Origin: Candidatus Nitrotoga sp. SPKER
Lineage (GTDB): Bacteria > Pseudomonadota > Gammaproteobacteria > Burkholderiales > Gallionellaceae
Assembly: GCA_003402285.1 (NCBI GenBank)
Contig: QFXG01000031.1
Span: 104,713 to 168,712 of the forward strand
Direction: 5' to 3'
DNA length: 64,000 nucleotides
Every line of letters begins with the position of its first letter. Positions within the stretch are counted from its first letter, which is position 1. This document shows positions 46,500 to 54,472 of this stretch, one piece after another. A program made the translations under genes and the position numbers. The notes below the pieces were generated by a model. It was not told the origin of the DNA. It ran no database searches and worked only from the letters and a program-made list of their open reading frames with translations.

Positions 46500-46565
46500 C
46501 TACCCTATCGGGGATACATCCCCGACAGGGCTTGTGTCCCCTTTTTTATTTCAAGGAGACACAAA
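46500..46565 (+). promoter_or_regulatory. Repeated leader, copy j (before radC)
   Basis: GGGGATAC pairs with GTGTCCCC through one U-G, followed by TTTTTT. Compared with copies c and f, the C to T change in the left strand keeps the stem through the wobble. GTGTCCCC can also pair with GGAGACAC upstream of ATG 46566. Confidence 0.7.
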
Positions 46566-47165
46566 ATGAATATCCAACATTGCAGCACACCTGATTTATT
46601 GTCCGTCCTGGTAGGAAAAGGGATGGCTAAAAAGATATCACAAGTTCCACTTTCCGTTTTATTTGGAATGCGTGCAAATCGTCAGGAAATGATTTGCGAA
46701 AACGAAGCTCAGTATGTGCCCGCACCTATCATCTCCGCAGCCAAAGAGTTGTTTGCGCGGGCACTCAAAGAGGACATTAGCATCCATCCGATTTCATTTA
46801 ATTCACCCAATGTGGTCAAGGATTACTTGAGGCTGGTGTTGGGTGGACGGCAGCAGGAAGTATTCATGGTGCTGTTTCTCGATGCCCAGCATCGTCTTAT
46901 CGCTTCGGAAGAGCTGTTTCACGGGACGCTCACACAAACCAGCGTGTATCCACGCGAGGTTGTCAAACGCGCCCTGATACACAACGCGGCAGCGGTAATG
47001 CTGAGCCACAACCATCCTTCAGGGGTGGCAGAGCCAAGCAGCGCCGACCGCATGCTAACTGATGCACTGAAGCAAGCCCTTGGATTGGTAGATGTTCGAG
47101 TTCTCGATCACATTGTGATCGGCGAGCAAGAAGCATTGTCTTTTGCCGAACGAGGTTTGATATGA
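46566..47165 (+). CDS. radC: RadC-like JAB/MPN domain protein
   Basis: A 199-aa protein with the RadC JAMM metal motif [15 protein letters not shown] and preceding [23 protein letters not shown]- and phage-borne RadC proteins of this type are common; their exact role (DNA repair, antirestriction or a peptidase activity) is unsettled. It overlaps the next gene by four bases. Confidence 0.85.
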   Translation: MNIQHCSTPDLLSVLVGKGMAKKISQVPLSVLFGMRANRQEMICENEAQYVPAPIISAAKELFARALKEDISIHPISFNSPNVVKDYLRLVLGGRQQEVFMVLFLDAQHRLIASEELFHGTLTQTSVYPREVVKRALIHNAAAVMLSHNHPSGVAEPSSADRMLTDALKQALGLVDVRVLDHIVIGEQEALSFAERGLI

Positions 47166-47392
47166 GTGTGCCTGAAAGAAAGACGTATCTGTACTTCATC
47201 AATCTTGACGAACGCGGCGAGTTTTATGCTGATGTTCGTGATGAAAGCAATAACACCATTTTCGAGATCAAGGGTTTTGATATTTTTGAAGATGGCTGGA
47301 TGCGGAACAAGAATGACCTTATGGGGCTGAGAAACCATTTGGTTGGTCTTGGAGTGATGAAGGATGACGATTATTTAACCAGAGAAGCTTGA
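47162..47392 (+). CDS. Small hypothetical protein downstream of radC
   Basis: A 76-aa acidic protein coupled to radC by ATGA. Alternating strands ([20 protein letters not shown], then [15 protein letters not shown]) resemble small element proteins that often follow RadC. No function is recognised. Confidence 0.65.
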   Translation: MSVPERKTYLYFINLDERGEFYADVRDESNNTIFEIKGFDIFEDGWMRNKNDLMGLRNHLVGLGVMKDDDYLTREA

Positions 47393-47396
47393 ATTT

Positions 47397-47463
47397 AACC
47401 TACGCGGGGACACTTCCCCGCAAGGGGCATGGTGTCTCCGTTTTCCATATAAAGGAGCGCGCC
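47397..47463 (+). promoter_or_regulatory. Repeated leader, copy k (covarying start mask)
   Basis: CATGGTGTCTCC (47428-47439) pairs with GGAGCGCGCCATG (47454-47466). Here the ribosome-site strand has GCGCC instead of ACACC, yet pairing is kept through two U-G pairs plus one bulged C. CCCC-GCAA-GGGG forms the GNRA hairpin. Confidence 0.7.
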
Positions 47464-48189
47464 ATGTTTTTTGAAAAGACGTTAGACAAGCGTAGCAAAA
47501 AAGTGATGATTGATTTTGTGACTGGCCATTACAGGTACAACACAATGAACAGTTGGAATCGCTCGACAAGCTATGCGCACAACATAAAGTTGCACAAACT
47601 GGGTCTGACTTCCGAGCAATTGAATGCAGCATACGACATGCTGCAAACGGATTTTTGGGACGAAATCGACCAGCCAATTGCAGACTTCACCTCAGAAATG
47701 AGTGGGAGATACACGATTGGAACCAATGGGCGATCCAGTGGCTACCTCGTCCTTTACAACAGCAAGTATGAGTTGACTGGACACAAGTCGCACTGTCGCA
47801 CCTGCGGCCAAAGAAATTACCGTTATGTTTATACGCCTGACGCTACGGCAGAAGGCGTGATAACGGCTGCGGTGATTGCCAGGGATTACACCATTGGCAA
47901 CAGGTGTGGCGCATGCGGCGCTGAAGGAGAATATGGCCGCGTCAATTACACGTTGCCACCAAAACGCTTGTCGGTGTATCCCGGAAAGAGCATCGACCAG
48001 AATGAGGAATTTTCTGAATGGTCGATGTCAGAACTTCGTAATCACGTTGAACTGGTTCGCCGGTTCGATCAGGCGTGTGACGAAATTCGGGATAATTTCA
48101 TTGAGCTGATTAGGAGTTGCAAGGTTGTCGAAGAGGTTGTAATGATTCCCAAGACCGTGAAGCGGATTGAATGCTGCCACGCATCTTGA
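47464..48189 (+). CDS. Hypothetical protein with CxxC zinc ribbon
   Basis: A 241-aa protein; ATG 47464 follows AAAGGAG of leader k, and the track start lies upstream in the leader. Two CxxC pairs, CRTCGQR and CGACGAEG, about 40 residues apart suggest one zinc ribbon. The N-terminal part is polar and aromatic-rich. The family is unrecognised. Confidence 0.65.
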   Translation: MFFEKTLDKRSKKVMIDFVTGHYRYNTMNSWNRSTSYAHNIKLHKLGLTSEQLNAAYDMLQTDFWDEIDQPIADFTSEMSGRYTIGTNGRSSGYLVLYNSKYELTGHKSHCRTCGQRNYRYVYTPDATAEGVITAAVIARDYTIGNRCGACGAEGEYGRVNYTLPPKRLSVYPGKSIDQNEEFSEWSMSELRNHVELVRRFDQACDEIRDNFIELIRSCKVVEEVVMIPKTVKRIECCHAS

Positions 48190-48228
48190 AATAAGTAATA
48201 AGCAATTCGTCGGTTAATACGGCGAATT

Positions 48229-48297
48229 TAACCCACGCGGGGACACTTCCCCGCAAGGGCATGGTGTCTCCGTTTTTTTCATAAAAAGGAGAACACC
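48229..48297 (+). promoter_or_regulatory. Repeated leader, copy l (before ardC)
   Basis: CATGGTGTCTCC (48260-48271) pairs with GGAGAACACCATG (48288-48300) with one bulged A, and the T7/A5 runs extend the stem. GGGGACA (48239-48245) can instead pair with TGTCTCC. CCC-GCAA-GGG is the GNRA hairpin. Just upstream, ATTCGTCG and CGGCGAAT (48205-48226) form another stem. Confidence 0.7.
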
Positions 48298-48889
48298 ATG
48301 CAAGAAAAATCAAATCGCGCCAACTGGGGCAAATTGTTTTCGGATGCCCTTTCCTGCCCTGGAAAGGTTTCTGAGGCGTACTCGGTATTTCACGATTACA
48401 GCCTTGGCAATGCCATCCTCGCCGCTCTGCAATTAACCGTTAAGGGGCTGCCACTGTCCCCAATCGCTTCCTTCAATAAATGGAAGAAATTGGGGCGGTG
48501 CGTGAAAAAAGGCGAGAAGGCAATTGCATTGGTCATGCCTGTTACCGTCAAAACCAAGTCCAGTGATGAGGTTGAAAACGGTGCTGGATTCAATGACAAC
48601 ACCAGGGAAGTCAGAAGTTCAGGACGCACGATGTTTGTGCTGAAAAATATCTGGTTTTCTTTGGATCAAACAGAGGGAGCGGACTACGCCAACGAGGTGA
48701 CGATTCCAGAGTGGAGCAAGGTGCAAGCCTTGTCCGGTCTGGGAATCACGGAACAACGTTTTGAGTTGCTGGATGGAAACACGCAAGGGTATTCCATTCC
48801 CAACAAGAAACAGCTTTCCGTGTCTCCCGTAGCGCTGATGCCGTGGAAGACGCTTTTCCATGAAATGGCTCACTGCCTGATGCACTCGA
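48298..48889 (+). CDS. ardC: ArdC-like antirestriction protein, exon 1
   Basis: The first 197 codons plus one base of an ArdC-type gene. An N-terminal ssDNA-binding domain (NWGKLFSDALSCPGKVSEAY, then NKWKKLGRCVKKGEKAI) is followed by the zincin motif HEMAH (188-192). A group II intron starts at G48890, ten bases after the codon for Met195. The unspliced frame adds three residues and stops at 48900. ArdC proteins bind ssDNA and protect entering plasmid DNA. Without splicing, the third metal ligand would be lost. Confidence 0.88.
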
Positions 48890-49507
48890 GTGCGACGTGA
48901 TGTCGTGTAAATAATTGTTTATTTGGTGATAAACGCTAAATAAACCTGTCGTTTTCCCGACAGTAGTCTAGGAGGGCAGGCGTGGCTGGTAACGGCTGGG
49001 TCTGAAGCCCCTCTGACAATGTAGCCCACTCCGAAAGGATGAAGTCGAAGCTGCGAGGCGGAAACGGAACTGCGAGCATTACGTGGTGGGGAACTAGGCT
49101 TGGAAGTAAGGTGAATATATGTGAAGTGGTGATAAATTCCGTGAATCAGAAGCTGCCAAAAATGCTAACAGGCAGTAACCAAAAATGGTAAGTGAGCGGT
49201 CTTGATTTTTCGAGTTAATCAAGCGGAAACAAAGCCTCACCGGAAAATAGCCACCACCTAACCTTCCAGTGTTATTTGCATGGAACACGGTAAGCCCGTA
49301 TATCCGCCCACATAGGGCAAGCCGACCGCAAGGGAAGCCGATGGATGCGCGGGTAGAGGATGTCAGAAAAAGCGAACGCTGTCCTGTAAGGGGATGGATA
49401 GGGATTGAGGCGCAAGCCAACATTATCCTGTCCGAAAGGAAGCAGACTTCTGATTGGTCTCTCTTTGCAAGAGAGTATGTAGAACTTCAACAACGGAGGA
49501 AAAGCAA

Positions 49508-51208
49508 ATGACGACTGCGGAAATTGTAGTTGGTGCGGCCTCTGGCTGTGAAGTGGATTGGCACAGTCTCGACTGGGCAAAAATTCACCAAACGGTAAAG
49601 AGGCTGCAAATGCGTATTGCAAAGGCAACTAGGGAAGGCAGATATAGCAAGGTGAAAGCCTTGCAGTGGCTGCTGACCCACTCGTTTAGCGGCAGAGCAA
49701 TAGCTGTTAAACGAGTTACGGAAAATCAAGGCAAAAAAACGCCGGGTGTGGACAAGGTTGTATGGGATACCCCGGAGTTGAAAGCTGAGGCTGTTATGTC
49801 GCTCAAGAGAAGGGGCTACCAGCCCCAACCTTTGAGAAGGGTATTTATACCCAAAGCAAACGGCAAGATGCGTCCGCTAGGGATACCGACGATGAAAGAC
49901 AGGGCGATGCAAGCGTTACACCTGCAAGCCTTGGAACCAGTCTCGGAAACCAAAGCAGACCCGAATTCTTATGGGTTCCGACCCATGAGAGCAAGCAGAG
50001 ATGCGGCAGAGCAATGTTTCAAGGCTCTGTCGAGAAAACACTTTGCGGAATGGGTCATGGACGCAGACATAACCGGTTGCTTCGACAACATCAATCACGA
50101 TTGGCTGTTGAACAATGTCCCTATGGACAAAGTGATACTAAAGAAGTGGTTGAAATCTGGTTTCAAATGGAATGGACAGTGGTTTGCGACGGAAGCAGGG
50201 ACACCGCAAGGCGGGATTATATCGCCGACGTTAGCGAACATGGCTTTGGATGGAATGGAAATTCTGCTGACAGAACGTTACGGCGTCAAAGGCAGTCATA
50301 AATCCCGTAAAAACAAGGTCAACCTGATTCGGTATGCGGATGACTTCGTAATAACTGGCACAACGAAAGAAGTGCTGGAAGAAGCGAGGGAATTGATAGT
50401 GGAATTTTTGAAAGGCAGAGGATTAACGCTGTCGGAAGAGAAAACCAAAATCGTGCATATTGAAGAAGGCTTTGATTTTCTCGGATGGAACGTGCGCAAA
50501 TACGATGGAAAGTTACTCATCAAACCTGCGAAAAAGAACGTGCAAACGTTCTTGCGGAAAGTCCGGGGAATAATCAAAGAGTCCAAGACGATGAAGCAAG
50601 AAAATCTGGTGAGAAAACTCAACCCGATTATCAGGGGTTGGGCAAACTACCATCAGAACCAAGTAGCGAAGGAGACCTTTTCCAAGGTATACAACGTTAT
50701 TTGGAAACAGCTTTGGCAGTGGGCTTGCAGAAGGCATCCGAATAAATCAGTCGCATGGGTGAAGTCGAAATACTTCATGCGTGATGGTTTGAGGAATGGG
50801 GTGTTCGGCACAAAGGTAGAGGATGATAAAGGTGAAAAAAAGGTTGTGAAGTTGGTGTTAGCCAGCGACACGTCGATTAAACGCCACGTCAAAATCAAAG
50901 GCGCAGCGAATCCTTACGACCCAGAGTTTGAGACGTACTTCGAAGAAAGACTTGGTCTGACAATGAAGGAAAGTTTCAGAGGGAAGAACAGGTTGCTGTT
51001 CCTGTGGTATGCACAGGATGGGTTATGTCCGAAATGCGGAGAGAAAATAACGAAGGAAACGGGGTGGAATCTTCACCACATCCTTCCAAAAGCTCAAGGC
51101 GGAGAAGACAAGATGACCAATCTTGAGTTGCTACATCCGAATTGCCATAGGCAGGTTCACAGCCGAGAAAAGAAGTTAGTTACCGGCTCTGGTCAAACAG
51201 GGCTTTGA
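49508..51208 (+). CDS. ltrA: Group II intron reverse transcriptase/maturase with HNH domain
   Basis: A 566-aa intron-encoded protein. ATG 49508 follows GGAGG; the track start is upstream. RT motifs include [31 protein letters not shown], the catalytic [12 protein letters not shown] and [13 protein letters not shown] maturase domain X is followed by a C-terminal HNH endonuclease ([27 protein letters not shown]). It promotes splicing and target-primed retrohoming. All key motifs are present, so it is probably active. Confidence 0.95.
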   Translation: MTTAEIVVGAASGCEVDWHSLDWAKIHQTVKRLQMRIAKATREGRYSKVKALQWLLTHSFSGRAIAVKRVTENQGKKTPGVDKVVWDTPELKAEAVMSLKRRGYQPQPLRRVFIPKANGKMRPLGIPTMKDRAMQALHLQALEPVSETKADPNSYGFRPMRASRDAAEQCFKALSRKHFAEWVMDADITGCFDNINHDWLLNNVPMDKVILKKWLKSGFKWNGQWFATEAGTPQGGIISPTLANMALDGMEILLTERYGVKGSHKSRKNKVNLIRYADDFVITGTTKEVLEEARELIVEFLKGRGLTLSEEKTKIVHIEEGFDFLGWNVRKYDGKLLIKPAKKNVQTFLRKVRGIIKESKTMKQENLVRKLNPIIRGWANYHQNQVAKETFSKVYNVIWKQLWQWACRRHPNKSVAWVKSKYFMRDGLRNGVFGTKVEDDKGEKKVVKLVLASDTSIKRHVKIKGAANPYDPEFETYFEERLGLTMKESFRGKNRLLFLWYAQDGLCPKCGEKITKETGWNLHHILPKAQGGEDKMTNLELLHPNCHRQVHSREKKLVTGSGQTGL

Positions 51209-51216
51209 AGAGGCTT

Positions 51217-51291
51217 GAGCCGGATGCGGGGAAACTCGCAAGTCCGGTTCTTAGGGGGGAGCGGCGCAGTAATGCGCTGTTCCTACCCGAC
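51217..51291 (+). ncRNA. Group II intron domains V-VI and 3' splice site
   Basis: Domain V is 34 nt, a hairpin opening GAGCCGGATGCGGG with a GAAA loop and closing CAAGTCCGGTTC. Domain VI follows with a GGGGGAG...TTCCTACCC stem; the bulged A at 51285 is the expected branch point, six bases before the 3' end at C51291. Confidence 0.85.
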
Positions 51292-51551
51292 AAGAGACGC
51301 AGATGGCGGACGGCGATTTGATGCGGAAAGACATCAAGGAGGTCGAAGCTGAAGCGGTGGCCTATCTGTGTTGCGCAACACTTGGATTGCCAGGGCTTGA
51401 AGAAAGTCGTGACTACATTCAGGGTTGGCTGGGTTCAAAGGAGCAATCCGATGAATTCTCCCAAAAGAGCGCGTCACGGGTTTTTTCAGCAGCCGACAAA
51501 ATACTCAAAGCCGGCACCAAGTCTGCGAATGCGGATGAGGTGAGCAAATGA
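51292..51551 (+). CDS. ardC: ArdC-like antirestriction protein, exon 2
   Basis: The second exon supplies residues 198-283 of the spliced protein. It begins inside codon 198 (A from exon 1 plus AA), reading KETQM and then KEVEAEAVAYLCCATLGLPG. The acidic EAEAVAYL helix provides the third zinc ligand expected after HEMAH. The track shows it as a separate 82-aa ORF from ATG 51303, which is probably not an independent gene. Confidence 0.85.
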
Positions 51552-51625
51552 CCGATGAAAACTGGATTGACTTCACCAGGCCGGTCGGTGATGTTCATTC
51601 CAGGCTTTCCGCAAATAAAATGTAG
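51548..51625 (+). CDS. Possible 25-aa ORF coupled to ardC
   Basis: ATG 51548 overlaps the ardC stop (ATGA) and encodes MTDENWIDFTRPVGDVHSRL plus five residues, ending TAG 51625. Coupling and codon pattern suggest translation, but no family is recognised. Leader m starts 30 bases later. Confidence 0.35.
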   Translation: MTDENWIDFTRPVGDVHSRLSANKM

Positions 51626-51654
51626 TCAACTTTTTCCAATCACACTTTTTTCAA

Positions 51655-51731
51655 TCACCCAAGGGGGATGCATCGAGCCCCCAAGGGGCTTGGTCTATCC
51701 CTCAAGGGCACTAACCAAAGAGGGATACAAA
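51655..51731 (+). promoter_or_regulatory. Diverged leader, copy m (before parB), compensatory start mask
   Basis: TATCCCTC (51696-51703) is perfectly complementary to GAGGGATA (51720-51727), the ribosome site of parB. In the other copies the equivalent pair is GTGTCTCC/GGAGACAC, so both strands have changed together. AGCCCCC-aa-GGGGCT is the GC-rich hairpin. No T-run follows. Confidence 0.65.
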
Positions 51732-53426
51732 ATGGAACATCAAACAATCACCAACATCCGTGTTGGCAGCCTTCTGGCTGGAAACAATCCGCGTACCTAT
51801 TTCGATCCGGTAGAGATGGCGGAATTGGAAGCATCAATCCTGGCAGCAAAAGAAGTGATACAACCGATTCTGATTCGTCCGGTCGAAGGCGGATACGCAA
51901 TCGTAGCTGGTGAACGTCGCGCTCGCGCATCAAGAAAGGTATTTGGCGATGACTATGAAATTCCGGTCATCGCCAAAGCGATCTCTGCCGAAGAAGCCGA
52001 TGACATGGCGCTGATTGAGAACACCCAACGCGCCAACATGAGCCCCACCGAAGAAGCCGCAGCAGCCGCCAAGATTCTCGGTCGTTGTGAAGGCAACAGA
52101 GATGAGGCAGCAAAGCGTCTTGGTTGGTCACGCAGTACGCTGGATAAGCGTCTTGCGCTGATGAACTGTAGTCCGTCCGTGATGACTGCTCTCAATGAAC
52201 GCAAGATCCAATTGGGTCATGCTGAATTGCTGGCGGCGGCACCGAAGGGCAGGCAGGAAAAGGCGATTGTGAACCTGCTGGCTCAAACAACACTTCCAAG
52301 TGTTGCTGAATTCAAAGCAGGATTGGAGGAAATTTCACGGTCTATGGCATTGGCAATCTTCGATAAAGCAGACTGCACAAGCTGTCATCACAACAGTGGA
52401 AACCAGCAAGCATTGTTCGCCGAAGCCGTCTCTGGCGGGCATTGCACCAACAGCGAGTGTTTCAATAAGAAGACTGAGGATGTGTTGGAAGCCAAGAAAA
52501 AATCCTTGGAAGAGAACTATCCTCGCGTTGTCATCGTCCGACAGGGCGAAAACAACACGGTCATCAAGTTGATCGCAGAAGGTGCAACCGGCGTTGGTGA
52601 TGAGCAAGCAGCGGCATGTCGTAGTTGCAAGTCGTTCGGAGCGGCAATCAGCGCGATACCCGGTAAAGTGGGTAACGTGTATGAGTCACAATGCTTCGAT
52701 ACCTCATGCCACACAAAAAAAGTTGGTGAACGCTTGTTGGCGGAAAAGAAAGCGGCTGCAAAGCCTGCGACTGCTCCAACAGCGTCTAAATCTGCCAGTT
52801 CAACGCCTGTAGCCGAGAAGGGCGCGGAGAAATCCACTACCACTTCCAAGGCTATCGTGACATCTGTTCAAGATACGCAGCGTGTCGTGGACTATCGTAT
52901 CGGTGTTTGGCGCAAGGCGTTGAAGAAAGAACTGTTCGCAGATCCACATAAGAACCTGTGCATGCTCATCGGAATAATGATGACGCGCGGCGGAACGAAT
53001 GTGTCATCTATAAAACTGGCATCCGGTTTTGAAACGATGACATCGCAAAAGCCCCCAGTCAGTAATGTCGGTGAAGCTGCTGTGATGGTGGCGGAAGTTG
53101 ACGACAAGGTGCGCTCGCAGATGTTGTCCGGGATCGTAATTTCAATCACGGATAGTATCGAAAAGTCACATCTGCCGGAAATGCTCAAGTTCATGCAAGT
53201 GGATTTGGTAAAACACTGGAAGTTGAACGCAGAATTCCTTGATCTGCTCACCAAGAGCGAGATCGAGGTGATTGCGGAAGAGCTAGGTCTGAAAGCCGCG
53301 CTTGGCGAGAAATACGCCAAAGCGAAAAGCGGTAAGAAGGACGAGTTCATCAAAGCGCTGATGGAGATTGAAGGCTTCGTGTACGAAGGCAAAATTCCCA
53401 AGGTGCTGAAACATGCAGTAGATTGA
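51732..53426 (+). CDS. parB: PRTRC-system ParB-family protein
   Basis: A 564-aa ParB relative; ATG 51732 follows GAGGGATAC, and the track start lies upstream in the leader. The N-terminus has the ParB fold with GERRARA and ALIENTQRANMSPTEEA, then an HTH (DEAAKRLGWSRSTLDKRLAL). The middle contains paired cysteines (CTSCHH, CTNSEC, CRSCKS, CFDTSCH), probably zinc sites not found in chromosomal ParB. It begins the PRTRC cassette. Roles in element maintenance are presumed; the cassette's biochemistry is unknown to me. Confidence 0.88.
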   Translation: MEHQTITNIRVGSLLAGNNPRTYFDPVEMAELEASILAAKEVIQPILIRPVEGGYAIVAGERRARASRKVFGDDYEIPVIAKAISAEEADDMALIENTQRANMSPTEEAAAAAKILGRCEGNRDEAAKRLGWSRSTLDKRLALMNCSPSVMTALNERKIQLGHAELLAAAPKGRQEKAIVNLLAQTTLPSVAEFKAGLEEISRSMALAIFDKADCTSCHHNSGNQQALFAEAVSGGHCTNSECFNKKTEDVLEAKKKSLEENYPRVVIVRQGENNTVIKLIAEGATGVGDEQAAACRSCKSFGAAISAIPGKVGNVYESQCFDTSCHTKKVGERLLAEKKAAAKPATAPTASKSASSTPVAEKGAEKSTTTSKAIVTSVQDTQRVVDYRIGVWRKALKKELFADPHKNLCMLIGIMMTRGGTNVSSIKLASGFETMTSQKPPVSNVGEAAVMVAEVDDKVRSQMLSGIVISITDSIEKSHLPEMLKFMQVDLVKHWKLNAEFLDLLTKSEIEVIAEELGLKAALGEKYAKAKSGKKDEFIKALMEIEGFVYEGKIPKVLKHAVD

Positions 53427-53432
53427 ACTTCA

Positions 53433-53457
53433 CCCGCCCCTTCTGGGGTGGGCTTTT
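53433..53457 (+). terminator. Intrinsic terminator after parB
   Basis: CCCGCCCC-ttct-GGGGTGGG (8 bp, one G-U) followed by CTTTTC, seven bp after the parB stop. A convincing rho-independent terminator that separates parB from the next leader-controlled unit. Confidence 0.75.
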
Positions 53458-53500
53458 CAAAGCACATCGGAAGGTGTGTTTTGCAAAGCTGATTCACACC

Positions 53501-53590
53501 CGGCGCTTATTGCGCCGAGTTGATATTGGTGGCTGGCCAATCCAAACAAACAGAAGATGCGAAAGCGTCAATGAAGCACCCAAAGCAGCG
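53501..53590 (+). ncRNA. Conserved upstream leader block, copy 3 of 3
   Basis: A perfect CGGCGC-ttatt-GCGCCG hairpin precedes GTTGATATTGGTGGCTGGCC, AATCCAAACAAACAGAA and the hairpin GATGC-GAAA-GCGTC. Sequence of the last hairpin differs from copies 1 and 2 in both strands, yet the 5-bp stem and a GNRA loop are kept. The A-rich run AAACAAACAGAAG is invariant across all three. Confidence 0.6.
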
Positions 53591-53665
53591 CTCACCCAAG
53601 CGGGGACATCGTTCCCCTTGGGGCATGGTGTCCCTTTTTTTGTTTCACCAAAAAGGAGATTCACC
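53591..53665 (+). promoter_or_regulatory. Repeated leader, copy n (before PRTRC protein E)
   Basis: CATGGTG (53624-53630) pairs with CACCATG (53662-53668); TCC/GGA and T/A runs extend it. CCCC-tt-GGGG is the GC-rich inner element and TTTTTTT follows. GGGGACA can alternatively pair with TGTCCC. Confidence 0.7.
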
Positions 53666-54139
53666 ATGTTCGCAGCACTTCAACCATTGCTGGCCAATTT
53701 GGCCAGCTTAACTATCGCGCTGGTCAACAATGCGGATGGCACCATCACGGTGACTGTTACACCGTATGGGGGCAAAGCGGGCAACGTTCTCGACACTCCA
53801 TTGTCTCTCACCGGCACTGCCGCTGAGTTCGATGATGGGTTCGTTGAGCATCTCAATAGCTATGTGCCCAAGCGTCAAACCTTGGCCGACCAACTGGCTG
53901 CTACAGAAGCGATTCTGGAAGCGGCACAGAAGGAAGCTACTGACAAAGCGAAGAAGTCGATCGCCAAGCCAGCAAAAACGGCATCTCCCACTACCACGGA
54001 CAACCCCGAAGGATCGGATGATGACAATGAAGGTGATGATGACACTGGCGCGTGCTGCACTGCACCGGATTCAACAGAACCGACATCAATAACTTCCGCA
54101 CCTGCGGCTTCGACAGAAGCCAAGGGTTTGTGGGAATAG
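53666..54139 (+). CDS. PRTRC system protein E
   Basis: A 157-aa protein. ATG 53666 follows AAAAGGAG. The N-terminal ~75 residues form the conserved core (FAALQPLLANLASLTIALVN, then DTPLSLTGTAAEFDDGF). The rest is a low-complexity Ala/Lys then Asp/Glu-rich tail. Position between ParB and protein C matches the PRTRC order. Function unknown. Confidence 0.78.
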   Translation: MFAALQPLLANLASLTIALVNNADGTITVTVTPYGGKAGNVLDTPLSLTGTAAEFDDGFVEHLNSYVPKRQTLADQLAATEAILEAAQKEATDKAKKSIAKPAKTASPTTTDNPEGSDDDNEGDDDTGACCTAPDSTEPTSITSAPAASTEAKGLWE

Positions 54140-54153
54140 GGGGGGATGACGAA

Positions 54154-54363
54154 ATGGCTATCCAAACCACAATACTGAATCGCACCTTTGCGTACAGCGG
54201 CTTGACCCTTCCTGATCCTGGGAAAGGTTTGTCGCTGGAAGAAGTTCGCGATGTCTATGCAGCCACCTACCCAGAACTGATCTCGGCCTCCATCGAGGGG
54301 CCGGAAAAGAAGGGGGACAACTTGGTCTACACGTTCAAAAAGGGCGTGGGGACGAAGGGCTGA
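54154..54363 (+). CDS. PRTRC system protein C
   Basis: A 69-aa protein. ATG 54154 (GGGGGATGACGAA upstream) is preferred over the track start inside protein E. The pattern RTFAYSGLTLPDPGKGLSLE, YAATYPEL and the terminal GVGTKG is diagnostic of PRTRC protein C. Function unknown. Confidence 0.82.
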   Translation: MAIQTTILNRTFAYSGLTLPDPGKGLSLEEVRDVYAATYPELISASIEGPEKKGDNLVYTFKKGVGTKG

Positions 54364-54429
54364 TCATGGGGTCATCACTGAAGGCAAGGCTTAAAGCCTT
54401 ATCCAAGGATGACTCCTCAACCAAGCAGA

Positions 54430-54472
54430 CAGGGCTAGTGATAGCCCCGTTTGTTTCCAAAGAGGAGCAATC
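54430..54472 (+). promoter_or_regulatory. Diverged leader, copy o (before PRTRC protein F)
   Basis: GGGCTA-GTGA-TAGCCC (54432-54447) is a perfect 6-bp stem with a GNRA-type loop, followed by CGTTTGTTT and then AAAGAGGAG ahead of ATG 54473. It keeps the hairpin, T-rich run and ribosome-site order of the other leaders, but I see no start-masking strand. Confidence 0.5.

Larger units (their letters stand above)
48890..51291 (+). mobile_element. Group II intron within ardC
   Basis: A 2402-nt intron beginning GTGCGAC and ending ...CCCGAC. Boundaries are fixed independently by the host gene: joining 48889 to 51292 restores the ardC frame (H-S-K-E-T-Q-M) and yields a complete 283-aa ArdC. It carries a reverse transcriptase ORF in the domain IV position and a canonical domain V (51217-51250) with AGC and a GAAA loop. 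The RNA from 48901 to 49507 has no protein gene and should fold as domains I-IV. It looks intact. Confidence 0.92.

Noticed and set aside
35332-48297. CRISPR-like array interpretation of the regularly recurring repeat
   Set aside because: Copies are hundreds to thousands of bases apart with complete genes between them, so they are leaders and not CRISPR repeats.
51303-51551. Independent 82-aa gene after the intron
   Set aside because: The frame joins ardC exactly through the predicted intron splice, so it is exon 2.
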